Below are positions 33,904 through 44,516 of a stretch of DNA of 64,000 bases, one piece after another (position 1 is the stretch's first letter; each line of letters starts with the position of its first letter). A program made the translations under genes and the position numbers. The notes under the pieces are model-generated. The model was not told the DNA's origin and ran no database searches. It saw only the letters and a list, made by a program, of their open reading frames with translations. The DNA is from Wolfiporia cocos (taxonomy: Eukaryota > Basidiomycota > Agaricomycetes > Polyporales > Phaeolaceae), in the NCBI GenBank assembly GCA_029448655.1, contig JACCLO010000004.1, positions 620,001 to 684,000 on the forward strand. The letters run 5' to 3'.

Positions 33904-33968
33904 TGCTCGGATATAGAGGAGAAATACGTCAGGCGGATGTGTAATCTTAGTGATGTGCACTGGGTGCT

Positions 33969-34094
33969 ATGATCCTCCAAGGCGGCGAAGGCGGCCGTAG
34001 CATGGAGGCCATCGTGATTGAAGCGGGAAAGCGAGGAGGCTTCAGAAGCAGACTGAAGGTGCTATTCAAAGGGACGAAGATGCAGCAGCCATAA
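33969..34094 (+). CDS. 41-residue ORF, unit 2
   Basis: Counterpart of 9129-9254; ends KVLFKGTKMQQP. Unknown. Confidence 0.3.
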   Translation: MILQGGEGGRSMEAIVIEAGKRGGFRSRLKVLFKGTKMQQP

Positions 34095-34235
34095 CACTTG
34101 TTATTTACGCTAAGGTGCGTGTCCATTTCTCTGTTGTTCATCGTAAAACCCATTGTGCCTGTACGTATTTGATGTCAGCGGCACTGCACACCCTCTCTAC
34201 TATGCATGCTCAATCCCTCTGCGACCAATAGTTTC

Positions 34236-34284
34236 AATGCCACAGATGCATCTTTAGAGATACCGCAGATGCATCTGGGGCACT
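34236..34284. repeat. 49-base hairpin repeat, unit 2
   Basis: AATGCCACAGATGCATCT pairs with the right arm ending GGGGCACT; one extra mismatch compared with unit 1. It marks the right end of the homologous cassette. Confidence 0.6.
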
Positions 34285-34749
34285 CTAAGTCACTTGAGGT
34301 TCATCGATTCGGCCGCTCGGGCACGCGCGCGCGCACCGGCTGCGTGTCCAGTTGAACGTTACAGTCATCAACCACTCAATGAGACAACCAAATATTGTAC
34401 TGCCTCGGACTTCATGCAGACTTCCTTCTGTGCCAATCGGACGATACCAGGGTATCAGGTCCCACTTCCTCTACGACCTGACATTGAGAGTTCCCTTATC
34501 GAAGTCCCTCCACAGGCAGTGGAATTGGAACAATGGCTGAATCAACGAACGACCACTCAATGAGACAGCGTCACATCACGCCTGACTAGGCCCAATTAGG
34601 CATATCTCATCAACTGATAATCTAGACCTCATTCTCGTCGCCGTCCTCGTTCGCTCTTGTTCGGGCCCTCCACTTGCATTTTTGGCCGTGCTATTGGCTT
34701 CTCTAGAGCTGCGCACTGCTTTGGCCACCGTTTGACCCTTCCCTCAACC

Positions 34750-35536
34750 TAGTCTCGTGACCAGACGGTAAACACCGGCGGAGTCTGAATATCTGAGGGC
34801 TCGCGCGGTGTATAACGTCTGGTAGATTTCGTATAGATGACCCCCCCACGTGATCTTGAATTGTCACGCTCACGTCGCGACACGTCGCGACGCGCCTAGA
34901 GATAGCACGCTGCAATTAGCACGGGGATGAATTTTTTATATCTATTCCCCTCAAGCAAGAATGGCATTGAAAAAGGCATTGTCTCTCCAGCATCGGACCC
35001 CGCAATTATGATGGTATCGAGCCCGAGAAGCGGCGCCTCCGTAACATTGAGTTGCTAGTGTCATACTAGGGGGACGAGTCGGCTTCAAACATTAGTTTTG
35101 AACGCATTCGTGAGCCTAATTGTGCGCCATGGCTGCCGCTGCGCGCGCGCAATCAAGGAGCTCCTGAAAATGCGACTTTCGACTAAGATACACCTGGCTA
35201 GGTAGTATCTGTCACCTTAATGACAGCAGGCCGTGTTGTAGGAGAGCTCAGTTTTGAGCAGATAGGGATCATGTTGCGCACAGGTTCCAGGATGGAGAAG
35301 ATGTTGATGTTATATTAAATGATGAGGCCTGAGCTCACGCCTCTATCATCGGTAGCGCGGCTGCCAACACGGATTGATAACGCTGTGGTAACGCAAGGTA
35401 ACGGCCAGGTAATGCTAAAAACATCACGTGGGGGGTCATCTACACCCGCCTATACGAAATCTACCAGACGTTATACACTGCGCGAGCCCTCAGATATTTA
35501 AACTCCGCCGGTGTTTACCGTCTGGTCACGAGACTA
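34750..35536. mobile_element. MULE-like MITE, 787 bases
   Basis: Inverted ends of about 105 bases beginning TAGTCTCGTGACCAGACGG, and a perfect 9-base duplication CCCTCAACC (34741-34749 and 35537-35545). Long TIRs with a 9-base duplication point to the Mutator superfamily. The right arm has an extra GCGGGTGTA. No ORF of interest inside. Confidence 0.88.
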
Positions 35537-35706
35537 CCCTCAACCCTGGCTTGTTCACATTCCGCCCTGTATGCCTCAAGTGCCCTTTTGAATTCGTCTT
35601 TGTGCGCTGTGTTGTGTGCTTTCTGTGATGCCTCCATGATTTTCCATTGTGCCAGCTCCTCTGCATATCTTGCCCTAGCGATCTTGTGCCTCTCTGTTTC
35701 TGCTGC

Positions 35707-36242
35707 TGTTACAGTCCGTACATTCTGAATATCTTCGACGCCTCACTGGAGGAGAGGACTTAGCGTTCAACCGCATTATCGCGTGTTTATTTCTAGGGTT
35801 CCCTGTTCAACCAGCGACCCTCATTTCATGTACAACAGCCCTATGCCCATAGTCTCATAGCGTATCAGGTTCTAGCTGATATCTTGTGTATAACCACAGA
35901 GCTTCTGCGTTTCAGCCACTGTTGCGCTCAACCGCAACGTTTCAGCTTAGTTATCTTAGTGTACTAGCCTTATGGACTTAGTGGTAGCAGTACCAAGGAT
36001 ACTATGACCCCGATTACAGAATCGTAGTATAAAAACCCTGCTGTAAATACTGGTCGAGTCCCTCAGCTCGACCTTGTTGAATTACAAGGATCTTATACTC
36101 ATTCTCAAGGACTTAAGCAATTAAGTCTGCAGCCAAGCATATCGACGCTTGACTCTGCTGAGTCCAACGAGTAGTGCGCTACTCGAGACGCTGAGTAACT
36201 CAACTTAGTTATTTCAGTTGAACGGGTATTCGACCCGTAACA
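35707..36242 (-). mobile_element. Solo LTR, 536 bases, diverged relative of the element-2 LTR
   Basis: Begins TGTTACAGTCC and ends GACCCGTAACA, flanked by the 5-base duplication GCTGC (35702-35706 and 36243-36247). Its right half matches the inverse of the 711-base LTR in blocks such as GTAGTATAAAAA and CAGCTCGACCTTGTTG, and it has the same terminal hexamer. It interrupts the pogo transposase. Confidence 0.85.
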
Positions 36243-38592
36243 GCTGCCTTCGTTCGTGCTTGCTGATCGGCGTCGTCCGCTGCTTGGCGATAGCCCTTGC
36301 TGGTGAGCAACTTTGGCATGCCATTACCAAACATCTTGCTTTGCCTCTTCTTTGATGCATTCTCTTTTGCATGCAGCTGAGACTTGACCCGTCCCACATA
36401 TACCTCCTGCAGAACAACGGCAGCTTGCAGATTGATGAGCTGCTCCTTCCTCACCTTGTCACACACAACGCTCTCACGCAGCGCATGCTGAAGCATCCCT
36501 TCGTGCACTGTCACTGGTGCCTCCTGAAGCAGATTTTGATAATGATAGGTTTTCCGTGGCGATACAACGATAGTTGTGGCTGTCGGAGGCTGGTGACTCG
36601 AATGGATTGGGGTAGTTTGTGTCAGGTAAGCAGCAGATGTCTGTGCTAGCATATCAGAAGCACGATGCTCATGGGATGCATTTCCTCCCACTTGATGGTC
36701 CGTCTCGGCGCGCAGCATGTGTGCCACCATGCGCACTGGGGATGTTGGGGGGAATGGTAGATGGGCCCGAGTAGATGTTGCCTGGCTTGGCATCATCATT
36801 TCTGCGGTGATAGCATTGCGGTTGAATGGGATGATTCCGGTCTTGCGAAATGCTGTGCGTATGTTGTCTGCGGTGAGTGCCTTAATGTGTGCCCTCCCAT
36901 ATATCGATAGGAAATTTGATTTCGACACCTTCTGACCTGTTTCACACTCAAATTTGTCACGAGCTTCTGTCCAGCACCGCTTGATGACACTGAAGATAAC
37001 AACATCAAGGCCTTGGTAAATATGTGTAGAATGTGCCGGATAGCAGACGACATTGATGCAATTTGCATGCGCGTAGTCCAGGAATCCCTTCGTGCAGTGT
37101 GAAATGTGCCCATCCACAAGCAGAAGTCTGTGATGACCCGCAGCTTTTTCCTTCGTCTGCAAATTCGATGCCGATCTCGCCTGTTGTATACCCCCTCTTC
37201 GAATAGCCAAGCCTGAAGCAAGTGAGTATATATAAGTTTTACGAAGCATCCCATACTCACAAAGCATAAGGGGATTATCTTGCACCCAGCTTGTTTGGAA
37301 GCCTTGGCCCTTGAATATCACTGCAGGAGGTATGGATGTTCTGTCACCACAAATTGTGACAATCACAGTGATATTCTCCCTGCTGCTGCTCCGCTGCTGG
37401 TACTGGACCTTATTGCCAGCCGGCCTCCAGACCCGTTCACTTGTCCCCACCCCTTCTTGTATCCCGGTTTCATCAGTCCCATATGTACACTCTGGGGCAA
37501 TTGGCTCGTTGCCCTCCTCCCCGTCCGTTGCCTCCTCCAGAATGTCATAGAATGCATCATGTGTTGTCTGATTGACTGCCCATGCTCGTGCTTGGTCAAT
37601 TGAGTGTGACCAAAATGGCTTGACTCGTTCACTATGCTTCTCAAGGAAGCGTAATGTACAACACTTGCCTACCCCACTCTGTGGGAATCTGTCTCCATAT
37701 CGTGCCCGGCATATATCATCGACCGCTTCTTTGACATAGCGGTGAGTTAGGGGAAAGCCTTGCCATGCCATTTGGATAACGAATGTCAGCACAGCCTCCA
37801 TCTCTTCTGAAGTGAGCCAGCTCTTCTCGCCTGTGGCATCATGCCTACTCCTTCCACCTGCCACTCACCGCAGTAGAGTCTGTTTATCTATTTTGATCTG
37901 TATTTCAGTCTCCTTGAAACACTCCTCCTCCATTTCTACACAAATGGCTCGCAAACTCTTGTGACTGCCACCTGAAATATTCTGATTCTGGTGGTACTGC
38001 TGCACTGCCTGCTGGATCCATTTTTCCTTGAGTTTCGAGAATAGCTTTTTTGTGTTGGATTCAGCTCGTTCGACCATAGTAGAAGCTCAGCGGTCAGCAG
38101 TTGTATGTAGAAGAAGTTGATATGGCAGCTTCCAGTACCACCACAGCCCACGGCAATGACATTGCTAATTCTATATGGAAAGCGTGATGTGACTTTCAGC
38201 GCCTGATTAGACTAGCCTCTGCAACACCTCTGATACTCTTTTATTGACAATCTCGGTGAATTTGGTGACTTCCACCTCAGTAGCATTGTCATCTTGAAGC
38301 TATTACAGATCCAGTGTCAATCAACCCCACTGTTGGTATATTGTGTAATTTCTAGAGGACTGATCTCTCGGAATAGATTTCATTTTTGAGTAGCAGCCGA
38401 CCATTTGCAGTCTGTCAGAGATGCAATGTCCACAGTATCCGCTTCAAATTTTGGTACTAGCTTCTCATAATACATACAATCCAATGCGCAACAATTCCAA
38501 GGCATGGATATGGAAGTAGGATGCAGAATTTTAATAACAAGGCCATTTGTCTCATTGAGTGATTGTGTCTCATTGAGTGATTGATGACTGTA

Positions 38593-39243
38593 AACGCTAA
38601 TCTCCCAACCCGTTTGCGTAGATTTGAAACCCCGCACATCACGTGAAGGTGGGCCCAACGTGTCGGGCCGGTGCCTCTGCGCTCTGTGCACGCCATATGA
38701 GTCCTCTGCGCCCTTGACTTGTTACATGGCTTTTGACAACTAGATTCAGTACTTCCACTGTTAAATTGATATCATTGAATGTATGTTTTACTATTCAATG
38801 ACATGGGGTTCCACACAAGAGGGCTCGCGCACTGAGTCTTTCACTCCGCCGCCTCTCCATGTACTCAACTGTATAATGATGCCTTGCCTTCACCGATATG
38901 TTTGAAAGATGTTCACAGCACTGTGGGAATCTTCAGCCGCCGTTACAGTGCCGTACACTGCCCGCAGCGAATCTGAGAATGCACCAAGACCCTTTCCCCG
39001 TTGATGTAATGGGATCTAAGTTAGGCATCACAAACATCTAGTTCATCGTGTCACCTACCACAGAGATAACTACTGAATATAATGGTGATATGTGTTGCAT
39101 TCTCTGCTTGTATCGGGGCTACAACCCAAGTCGAAGGACTTAGCCTTTGGCAGGGTGCACGGAGGCACCAACCCGACGTGTCGGGCCCACCTTCACATGA
39201 TGTGCGGGGCTTCAAATCTACGCAAACGGGTTGGGAGATTAAC
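38593..39243. mobile_element. Inverted-repeat element, about 650 bases
   Basis: Arms of about 95 bases: the left begins TAATCTCCCAACCCGTTTGC and the right ends with its inverse, with GCCCGACACGTCGGG-like sequence inside the right arm. The middle has no ORF. No clear target duplication; its left end adjoins the pogo insertion, which may have struck next to it. Confidence 0.6.
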
Positions 39244-39245
39244 CC

Positions 39246-39963
39246 CAGTGAAAGTACCACATATCCTCAGTATACCTATAAATACCAGAATAAATCAAAA
39301 TATACCTCTGAGATAACCATGTATACCAAAAGATACCAAAAGCTATATGCCAAGAGTCCAGGCAGTTCGATTACCGATGCCAAGACCTTCGTCATACCCA
39401 TGCATACTACTTCATATCTTCAACATATTGACACAAACCACTCACTAGTACTCTTCAAGTGTCGGCTTGAGGGCTAAGTCGAGTTGTAATGCAGATAAGC
39501 GGCTAGCGAGTAGCGATGGAGGTAGCTTGTTATGCTGAAGTCCTAAATCGAAGTGAATAGAACTGGAGACTAAGCGCCCCAGAGCTAGGGTATATATATA
39601 CATGTAGGTATAGGCCCCCTAACACCGGTAGGCCCTACGGTACCATACGTTAGTAAGGGAGCAGGTGACTAATGAGTAAGCCCGGGCTATGACCGAAGGT
39701 ATCAGTCAGCGAGTCACACGCTGACTAGCCAGGTATGCGTAAGCGGCCAATAGGCCGAAGAACATCGTAGAAGGTTAAAGAACCTTGTGGAAACCTATGG
39801 AATGTGCTAGAACGTTCTATGACTAGACCAGTCTATAAGACTAAGTATCGCGACCGAAAGGTTAGGTTGTAATACGTGATAAGGGACTTAGCAGTGCCGT
39901 AAACATAGGAAAACTCGTATAAATGCGTAGAAAATGACTAAAAATACGAGAAAAACTGTGACA
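39246..39963 (-). mobile_element. 3' LTR of Gypsy element 1 (left limit approximate)
   Basis: On the minus strand it begins TGTCACAGTTTTTC at 39963, directly after a purine tract (GAGGAGGGGG) next to the dUTPase stop. The far end was not located because no second copy of this LTR lies in the window. A TG near 39246 is a candidate. Confidence 0.5.
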
Positions 39964-39965
39964 TT

Positions 39966-39980
39966 ACCCCCTCCTCAGCT
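39966..39980 (-). other. Polypurine tract, Gypsy element 1
   Basis: On the minus strand AGCTGAGGAGGGGGT, starting inside the dUTPase stop codon and ending 2 bases from the LTR. Known role: primer for plus-strand DNA synthesis. Confidence 0.6.
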
Positions 39981-40736
39981 TTCGCTGTCCTCAGTGAAGG
40001 ATGACTTGTAGTCGTGGTAGAGAACTTCGAATTGTTCCTCCTCGAGTCGTGTTGTACTAGAGCCCACTAAAGGGGTAGGTTTCGTTGTTGACTTGATTTG
40101 GCGGCCTGAGTGGCCAAATCCTTGTTCGCCACGCTTGGTGTCGTGAAGGTACCGTTTGTCGTACGCCTCTATGGTTCCGTGGTGAATTTCGGGATGCTCA
40201 ACCTTATGAATAAGAAGTTGAGCGATTCGATCTCCCTTGTTCACATGGTACGGGAAATCCGTCATGTTGTGGAGGAAAACCTTGATTTCGCCTCGATAAT
40301 CCCAGTCAATGATTCCGCCCTGCACTTGCATGCCTTTAGCGGCCATGCCGGACCGTGTGGCCAACTGTCCGTAACATCCGTATGGAAGTAAGAGTTTTAG
40401 TTCTGTGGACACTACCATGGTCAGGTGCGGGTTGATACGCGTGTCTTCACTGGCGTGGATATCGAATCCGGCCGCATGGTCAGATCCCCTGTAAGGGTAC
40501 TTTCCGTTCGGCCCGATTGCAAATTCCAGATAGGAATTAAACTTGGTTCCCTCCGGGACGAATTGTCCATATGGGTCTCGAATGACCCATTGGCGTTGCT
40601 CTTTACGCTCCTGTGGAGTCATACGAGCTTTGACAAGAGGCCAATCATCTGGCCACAGATACCTATCACCGACTTTCCAGTCGTCATCATCCTCTGGGTC
40701 CGCTACACGGAAACGAGGTTGTTTTTGTCGAGAAGA
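39975..40736 (-). CDS. dUTPase domain, 3' end of Gypsy element 1
   Basis: Trimeric-type dUTPase. From the ATG at 40622: AAGFDIHASED (motif 1), GQLATRSGMAAKGM (2), GGIIDWDYRGEI (3), GDRIAQLLI (4) and RGEQGFGHSG (5) are all present in order, including the motif-3 aspartate and tyrosine. Known activity: dUTP to dUMP, keeping uracil out of DNA, here presumably during reverse transcription. The frame is open upstream of the ATG, from 40736, and is the same frame as pol; only one TGA (40737-40739) separates them, so this may be a pol-dUTPase fusion made by readthrough or one split by a single mutation. Confidence 0.85.
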   Translation of the reverse strand, partial: SSRQKQPRFRVADPEDDDDWKVGDRYLWPDDWPLVKARMTPQERKEQRQWVIRDPYGQFVPEGTKFNSYLEFAIGPNGKYPYRGSDHAAGFDIHASEDTRINPHLTMVVSTELKLLLPYGCYGQLATRSGMAAKGMQVQGGIIDWDYRGEIKVFLHNMTDFPYHVNKGDRIAQLLIHKVEHPEIHHGTIEAYDKRYLHDTKRGEQGFGHSGRQIKSTTKPTPLVGSSTTRLEEEQFEVLYHDYKSSFTEDSES

Positions 40737-43700
40737 TCACCGAGGGCCGATTGGTTTGGCCATATGCTCACGCTTATACTCAATAAGGAGTTCAGCGGCA
40801 TTGTTCAACTTCTCTTCTGGTTCCCAGGAGTCACTTTCCATAGTCGTATCTTTCCATCGAACCAGGAATTCTAATTTTCCTTGCGCATTCCAGTGATGGT
40901 TCAGGATTGATTCGACTTCGAATTCTCCTTGTTCGTCGGGTTCAGGCGTCGGCTGCTCTCCTGTATAGGGGACGAGTTTGGAAGCATGGAAGACGGGATG
41001 ATATGCCCGGTATTGGCTGTCCATGTGCAATCTAAACGTGACTGCAGATAGTTGTTCGACTATTTTGAATGGGCCAATATACCGGGGTGCCAGACTTCGT
41101 TCAGTTGTCTGGTAGTCCCTAACGTCTACCATAACTTTATCGCCCACTTTGAAGGGTACTTTCTGAGCCTGCTGGTCGTAGTACCACTTCATACGTGAAG
41201 ATGCTATTTCTAGCGCAGCTTTTGCCTCTGCTTGTGCGTTCCATCGGTCATGTGCGATTTCGTTCAAGTCGGCATTTTCCGAGAACGATAAGTCTGCCGG
41301 TCCAGCCTTGGGATGACGTCCTAATTCCATGTAGAAAGGTGAGAACTTCGTGGCCTCAGATGCTACGTTGTTGTAAGCAAACTCTGCGGTTGGCAAGTAT
41401 TGCGACCAGTTATCTTTGCGATAAGAGTTTACGTAACACCGAAGGTATTGTTCGAGGTTCTGATTCGTCCTTTCTGTTTGACCGTCCGTCTGAGGGTGGT
41501 ACGCAGTTGTCATGGATCGCTCTATTTCCAATTCTTCACAGCAGCGCTTGAATAGTTCTGATGCGAATTGTACTCCCCTGTCGGATATGATTTGGCGCGG
41601 CAATCCGTGTAATGGGTAGAATCTGCCATAAAGGATTCTAACGAGATCCTTTGTTCCGAACTTAGAGGAAATTGGGAAAAAGCGTGCTCGCTTTGTGAGC
41701 CTATCCACCACAACCATTATGGCGTCGTAAACTTTGTTATCCACCTTCGACTTGGGCAAATACATGATGAAGTCAATCGTAATGATTTCCCAAGGTGCCC
41801 CTGGTACGGGGTTGGGCTGGAGTAAGCCATAAGGCTTAGTTGGCCGGTTTTTCATTCTTTGACACGTATCGCACTTGAGAACGTATTTCTTGACCGAGGT
41901 CGACAGTCCAGGCCACCAGTAATTACGTGCGATCAACTCGTAAGTTTTCCATCTTCCGTAGTGTCTGGCTGACGGATGATCATGGTGCAACGCAATGACC
42001 CTATTTCTAAGGTCCTCTGGTGCCTTTGGTACGTAAACCTTGTTACGATAGAGCAGTAAACCATTTTCATAGTTCCACTCTGTCATGGTCTTGCCAAATT
42101 CACGAGGTCCGGACTCAAGTAGGCTCTTGTAGTCCTTCGTGATTTGATCGTCTAGCAATGCCTTGCGTATATCCTTTAGGAGTTCATCGTCGTCCGCGAC
42201 CTGTTTGTGAGAGGAGTCGATAGCCCGAATGGCAAGTTCGGTCGCGAAATTGGTAAAAAATTCCGACTTTAGTAGCGTTTTGTCGCGATTATCGAGTTCC
42301 ACCCCCTCCTCATGGTCTGGCCTCCTGGACAGAGGATCCGCAGTAAGCATTGTCTTGCCTGGTTTGTGATGCATTGAGAAATTGAAGCGGGACAGGTATA
42401 ATGACCATCTCGCTTGTCGCCGAGTTAGTTTTTGTGCCGTCTTGAAATAGGTCAAATTAAGATGATCTGACCATATCTCAAACTTAACCGGATGCCCCTC
42501 GAGATAGTGTCGCCACTCCTCTAGGGCGCGGATAATCCCGAGCATTTCCTTGTCATAGATTTCGTAATTTCTCTCCGCTGGCGACATGCTTTTGGAGAAG
42601 AAGGTGCACGGATGGAATTTATTATCCGTTGGGTCTAATTGTGATAAGACTGCGCCTGTTGCGAAATCTGACGAGTCCGACTCGATTCGGAAAGGTTGCT
42701 CTTTGTCCGGTATACGTAAGATCGGAGCGGTTGTGAAGCACCGCTTTAACTCGGTAAATGCAATTTCCTGCGCGTCTTCCCATAACCATTTCTGGTCTTT
42801 CCGTGTGAGCATTGTGAGCGGTTTTACGATCTTCAAGAAGTCCTTAATAAAGCGCCGATAGAGTTTGGCGAAGCCTAAGAAGGCTTGAACTTCTTTTACT
42901 TTCGTAGGTCGCGGCCAGGAAAGATCACCGTTGAGTTTCGAAGGATCCATACGGATTTGTCCCTTCGAAATTATCATGCCCAGGTATTCTATGCTACTTT
43001 GCTCGAAGAAGCACTTTTCAGGCTTCGCAAAGAGATCATTTTCCTTAAGCCGTTGTAATACCGCCCGCGTAATACGCCTATGCTCTTCTAAATCGTTGCC
43101 AAAGATGAGGATATCATCTAAATAAACGATAACCTTCCCGGTAGCAATGAAGTCCTTGAGTACATCGTTCATCATTGCTTGGAAAGTACCAGGCGCATTT
43201 TTGAAACCGAAGTACATGACGGTTGCTTCGTACAGCCCTTGTTTAGTAATAAAGGCTGTCTTCCACTCATCACCCTCACGAATACGGACATTATTGTATC
43301 CCCACCGAAGATCAATCTTGGTGAAGATAGAAGCTGAAGACAGCTGATCAATGAGGTCCGATATCCATGGAATTGGATATTTGTTATCCACGGTGATCTC
43401 GTTCAGTTTCCGGTAATCAATTACCATGCGTAGGCTACCGTCTTTTTTGGCTACGAAAAAGACGGGTGCTGCTAGCGGGGACAATGAATCGCGGATGTAA
43501 CCTTTACGTTTTTCTTCCGCAATCCATTCACGCAGAGAATTGGTTTCCTTGGGTGATAGCGAATACGGTTTTGCAGGGGTTGGAAGCTTCGCATCTTCTT
43601 TGAAGTCGATGGCGTGATCATATGGCTTCCATGCCGGCATCCGTTCTGATGCTTTCTGCGAAAATACCGTTGGCCCAAATTCCCAATATTCTTTCGGGAC

Positions 43701-44516
43701 CAATTGTTTCCACTTTTCAGCGGATTGGTCTGGTTTCCCTTCCGAAAGATCACCAACCATGCCAAAGAGGAGCACTAATTCCTCGTTTGACAAAGTGCCG
43801 AGCCATTTGATAAACGGCCCATCTGGGTCTCCCTCTCCTAATGCGTCCAAGGTGGAGTCCCACACGCTATCTATTCTCACATCCTCTTCATCGATAGCGT
43901 CGTCTTCTGAATGAGGATGGTCGTTACTGGCCTCAGTTCCTTTGCAGGAACACCGATCATATGTCATGATTCCCTTACGCCAGTCGAAACTGGGGTTATG
44001 TTTCATCAGCCAATCATAGCTGAGAATCATATCGAGGTGATGGATCTTCATGACGGTAAAGGAAAGTTTTTCCTTGTGGTCTCCATGTTGCATGAAGCCC
44101 TTAACCGTCTTGTCGATCAGCCCGTTTTTGTTATAGGATCCATCTGCATTATGAATCCAGAACGGGTCTCGCTTCTCGTGGGTAACCAGACGGTGTTTTT
44201 CAACGAAGTCTGAGTTAATGACACTCAAGGTTGCCCCTGAGTCGATCAGTGCCAGTCCTTGCACTTTCTGTCCGTAGACCCATAAGTCGACCCAAACTTG
44301 GAAAGACTTAGAGGTGTCACGCACGCTGTTTCCGTAAAAGTGATATAATTTTTCGAAATTTTTTACAGCGGGGTCTACAGACTGAGCTTCTATACTAGTA
44401 CACAGCACACATGGGCAAGGTTTCACATGCGCTGAAGCAGAAAACCCGGGCGAACGGCTGGTTGCTCGGGTGTGGATTGTACGGTCGAGGTCCAAGGGGC
44501 CGGGACACTCCCCCAC
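40737..44516 (-). CDS. Gypsy element 1 pol: protease, RT, RNase H, integrase, chromodomain
   Basis: 1259 codons on the minus strand. Landmarks: protease IDSGATLSVI near residue 91; RT with the YLDD active site near 466; RNase H block IESDSSDFATGAVLSQ and HKPGKTMLTADPLSRR; integrase zinc finger HHDHPSARHYG...CDTCQRMK near 849; integrase catalytic blocks ITIDFIMYLP, ISDRGVQFASE and HPQTDGQTERTNQ; and a C-terminal chromodomain (EFEVESILNHHWN... WEPEEKL). This is a complete chromovirus-type Ty3/Gypsy pol with no internal stop. Its frame lies -1 to gag with an overlap of about 95 bases. The apparent start is a GTG inside the overlap; the real product is likely Gag-Pol. Confidence 0.92.
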   Translation of the reverse strand: MGECPGPLDLDRTIHTRATSRSPGFSASAHVKPCPCVLCTSIEAQSVDPAVKNFEKLYHFYGNSVRDTSKSFQVWVDLWVYGQKVQGLALIDSGATLSVINSDFVEKHRLVTHEKRDPFWIHNADGSYNKNGLIDKTVKGFMQHGDHKEKLSFTVMKIHHLDMILSYDWLMKHNPSFDWRKGIMTYDRCSCKGTEASNDHPHSEDDAIDEEDVRIDSVWDSTLDALGEGDPDGPFIKWLGTLSNEELVLLFGMVGDLSEGKPDQSAEKWKQLVPKEYWEFGPTVFSQKASERMPAWKPYDHAIDFKEDAKLPTPAKPYSLSPKETNSLREWIAEEKRKGYIRDSLSPLAAPVFFVAKKDGSLRMVIDYRKLNEITVDNKYPIPWISDLIDQLSSASIFTKIDLRWGYNNVRIREGDEWKTAFITKQGLYEATVMYFGFKNAPGTFQAMMNDVLKDFIATGKVIVYLDDILIFGNDLEEHRRITRAVLQRLKENDLFAKPEKCFFEQSSIEYLGMIISKGQIRMDPSKLNGDLSWPRPTKVKEVQAFLGFAKLYRRFIKDFLKIVKPLTMLTRKDQKWLWEDAQEIAFTELKRCFTTAPILRIPDKEQPFRIESDSSDFATGAVLSQLDPTDNKFHPCTFFSKSMSPAERNYEIYDKEMLGIIRALEEWRHYLEGHPVKFEIWSDHLNLTYFKTAQKLTRRQARWSLYLSRFNFSMHHKPGKTMLTADPLSRRPDHEEGVELDNRDKTLLKSEFFTNFATELAIRAIDSSHKQVADDDELLKDIRKALLDDQITKDYKSLLESGPREFGKTMTEWNYENGLLLYRNKVYVPKAPEDLRNRVIALHHDHPSARHYGRWKTYELIARNYWWPGLSTSVKKYVLKCDTCQRMKNRPTKPYGLLQPNPVPGAPWEIITIDFIMYLPKSKVDNKVYDAIMVVVDRLTKRARFFPISSKFGTKDLVRILYGRFYPLHGLPRQIISDRGVQFASELFKRCCEELEIERSMTTAYHPQTDGQTERTNQNLEQYLRCYVNSYRKDNWSQYLPTAEFAYNNVASEATKFSPFYMELGRHPKAGPADLSFSENADLNEIAHDRWNAQAEAKAALEIASSRMKWYYDQQAQKVPFKVGDKVMVDVRDYQTTERSLAPRYIGPFKIVEQLSAVTFRLHMDSQYRAYHPVFHASKLVPYTGEQPTPEPDEQGEFEVESILNHHWNAQGKLEFLVRWKDTTMESDSWEPEEKLNNAAELLIEYKREHMAKPIGPR

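Larger units (their letters stand above)
10450..34290 (+). repeat. Kinase cassette, unit 2 (segmental duplication, interrupted)
   Basis: Homologous to 54586-62090 (unit 3). The left arm appears in pieces: 10450-11232, 12225-12267, 24931-25177, 26917-26979 and 27977-34290. Unit 3 has the same sequence uninterrupted, which exposes four insertions, each with a target duplication. From 10450 to about 11230 no gene is convincing: the frames there are shared with 54590-55330 but have no recognisable domain. Confidence 0.85.
34629..38077 (-). pseudogene. pogo/Fot1-type transposase, inactivated
   Basis: Minus strand from ATG 38077 to TGA 34629. The N-terminal DNA-binding part (38077-37865) is separated by a frameshift at about 37862 from the CENP-B/DDE part. 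DDE landmarks: TYGTDETGI (first D), LLLVDGHISHC (second D) and GLDVVIFSVIKRCW (third D). Around 37200-37150 a probable intron is followed by GYSKRGYTTGEIGIEF in another frame, so a second frameshift exists. The charged helical C-terminus (KIARARYAEELAQWKIMEAS) is cut by a solo LTR and then by a MITE; on removal of each with its duplication the frame continues to a stop. It is dead, but every region is recognisable. Confidence 0.82.
34362..38590 (-). mobile_element. pogo/Fot1-type transposon with nested insertions
   Basis: Ends CAGTCATCAACCACTCAATG on the left and its inverse (one mismatch, CAGTCATCAATCACTCAATG) on the right, each flanked by TA, the target duplication of Tc1/mariner-pogo elements. 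The motif CACTCAATGAGAC is repeated again just inside both ends. The gross length is 4.2 kb; without the MULE-like MITE (34750-35536) and the solo LTR (35707-36242) it is about 2.9 kb, a normal size for pogo/Fot1. Confidence 0.88.

Noticed and set aside
38380..38691. 103-codon ORF at the right end of the pogo element
   Set aside because: It spans the pogo terminal repeats and an inverted-repeat arm; not a coding sequence.
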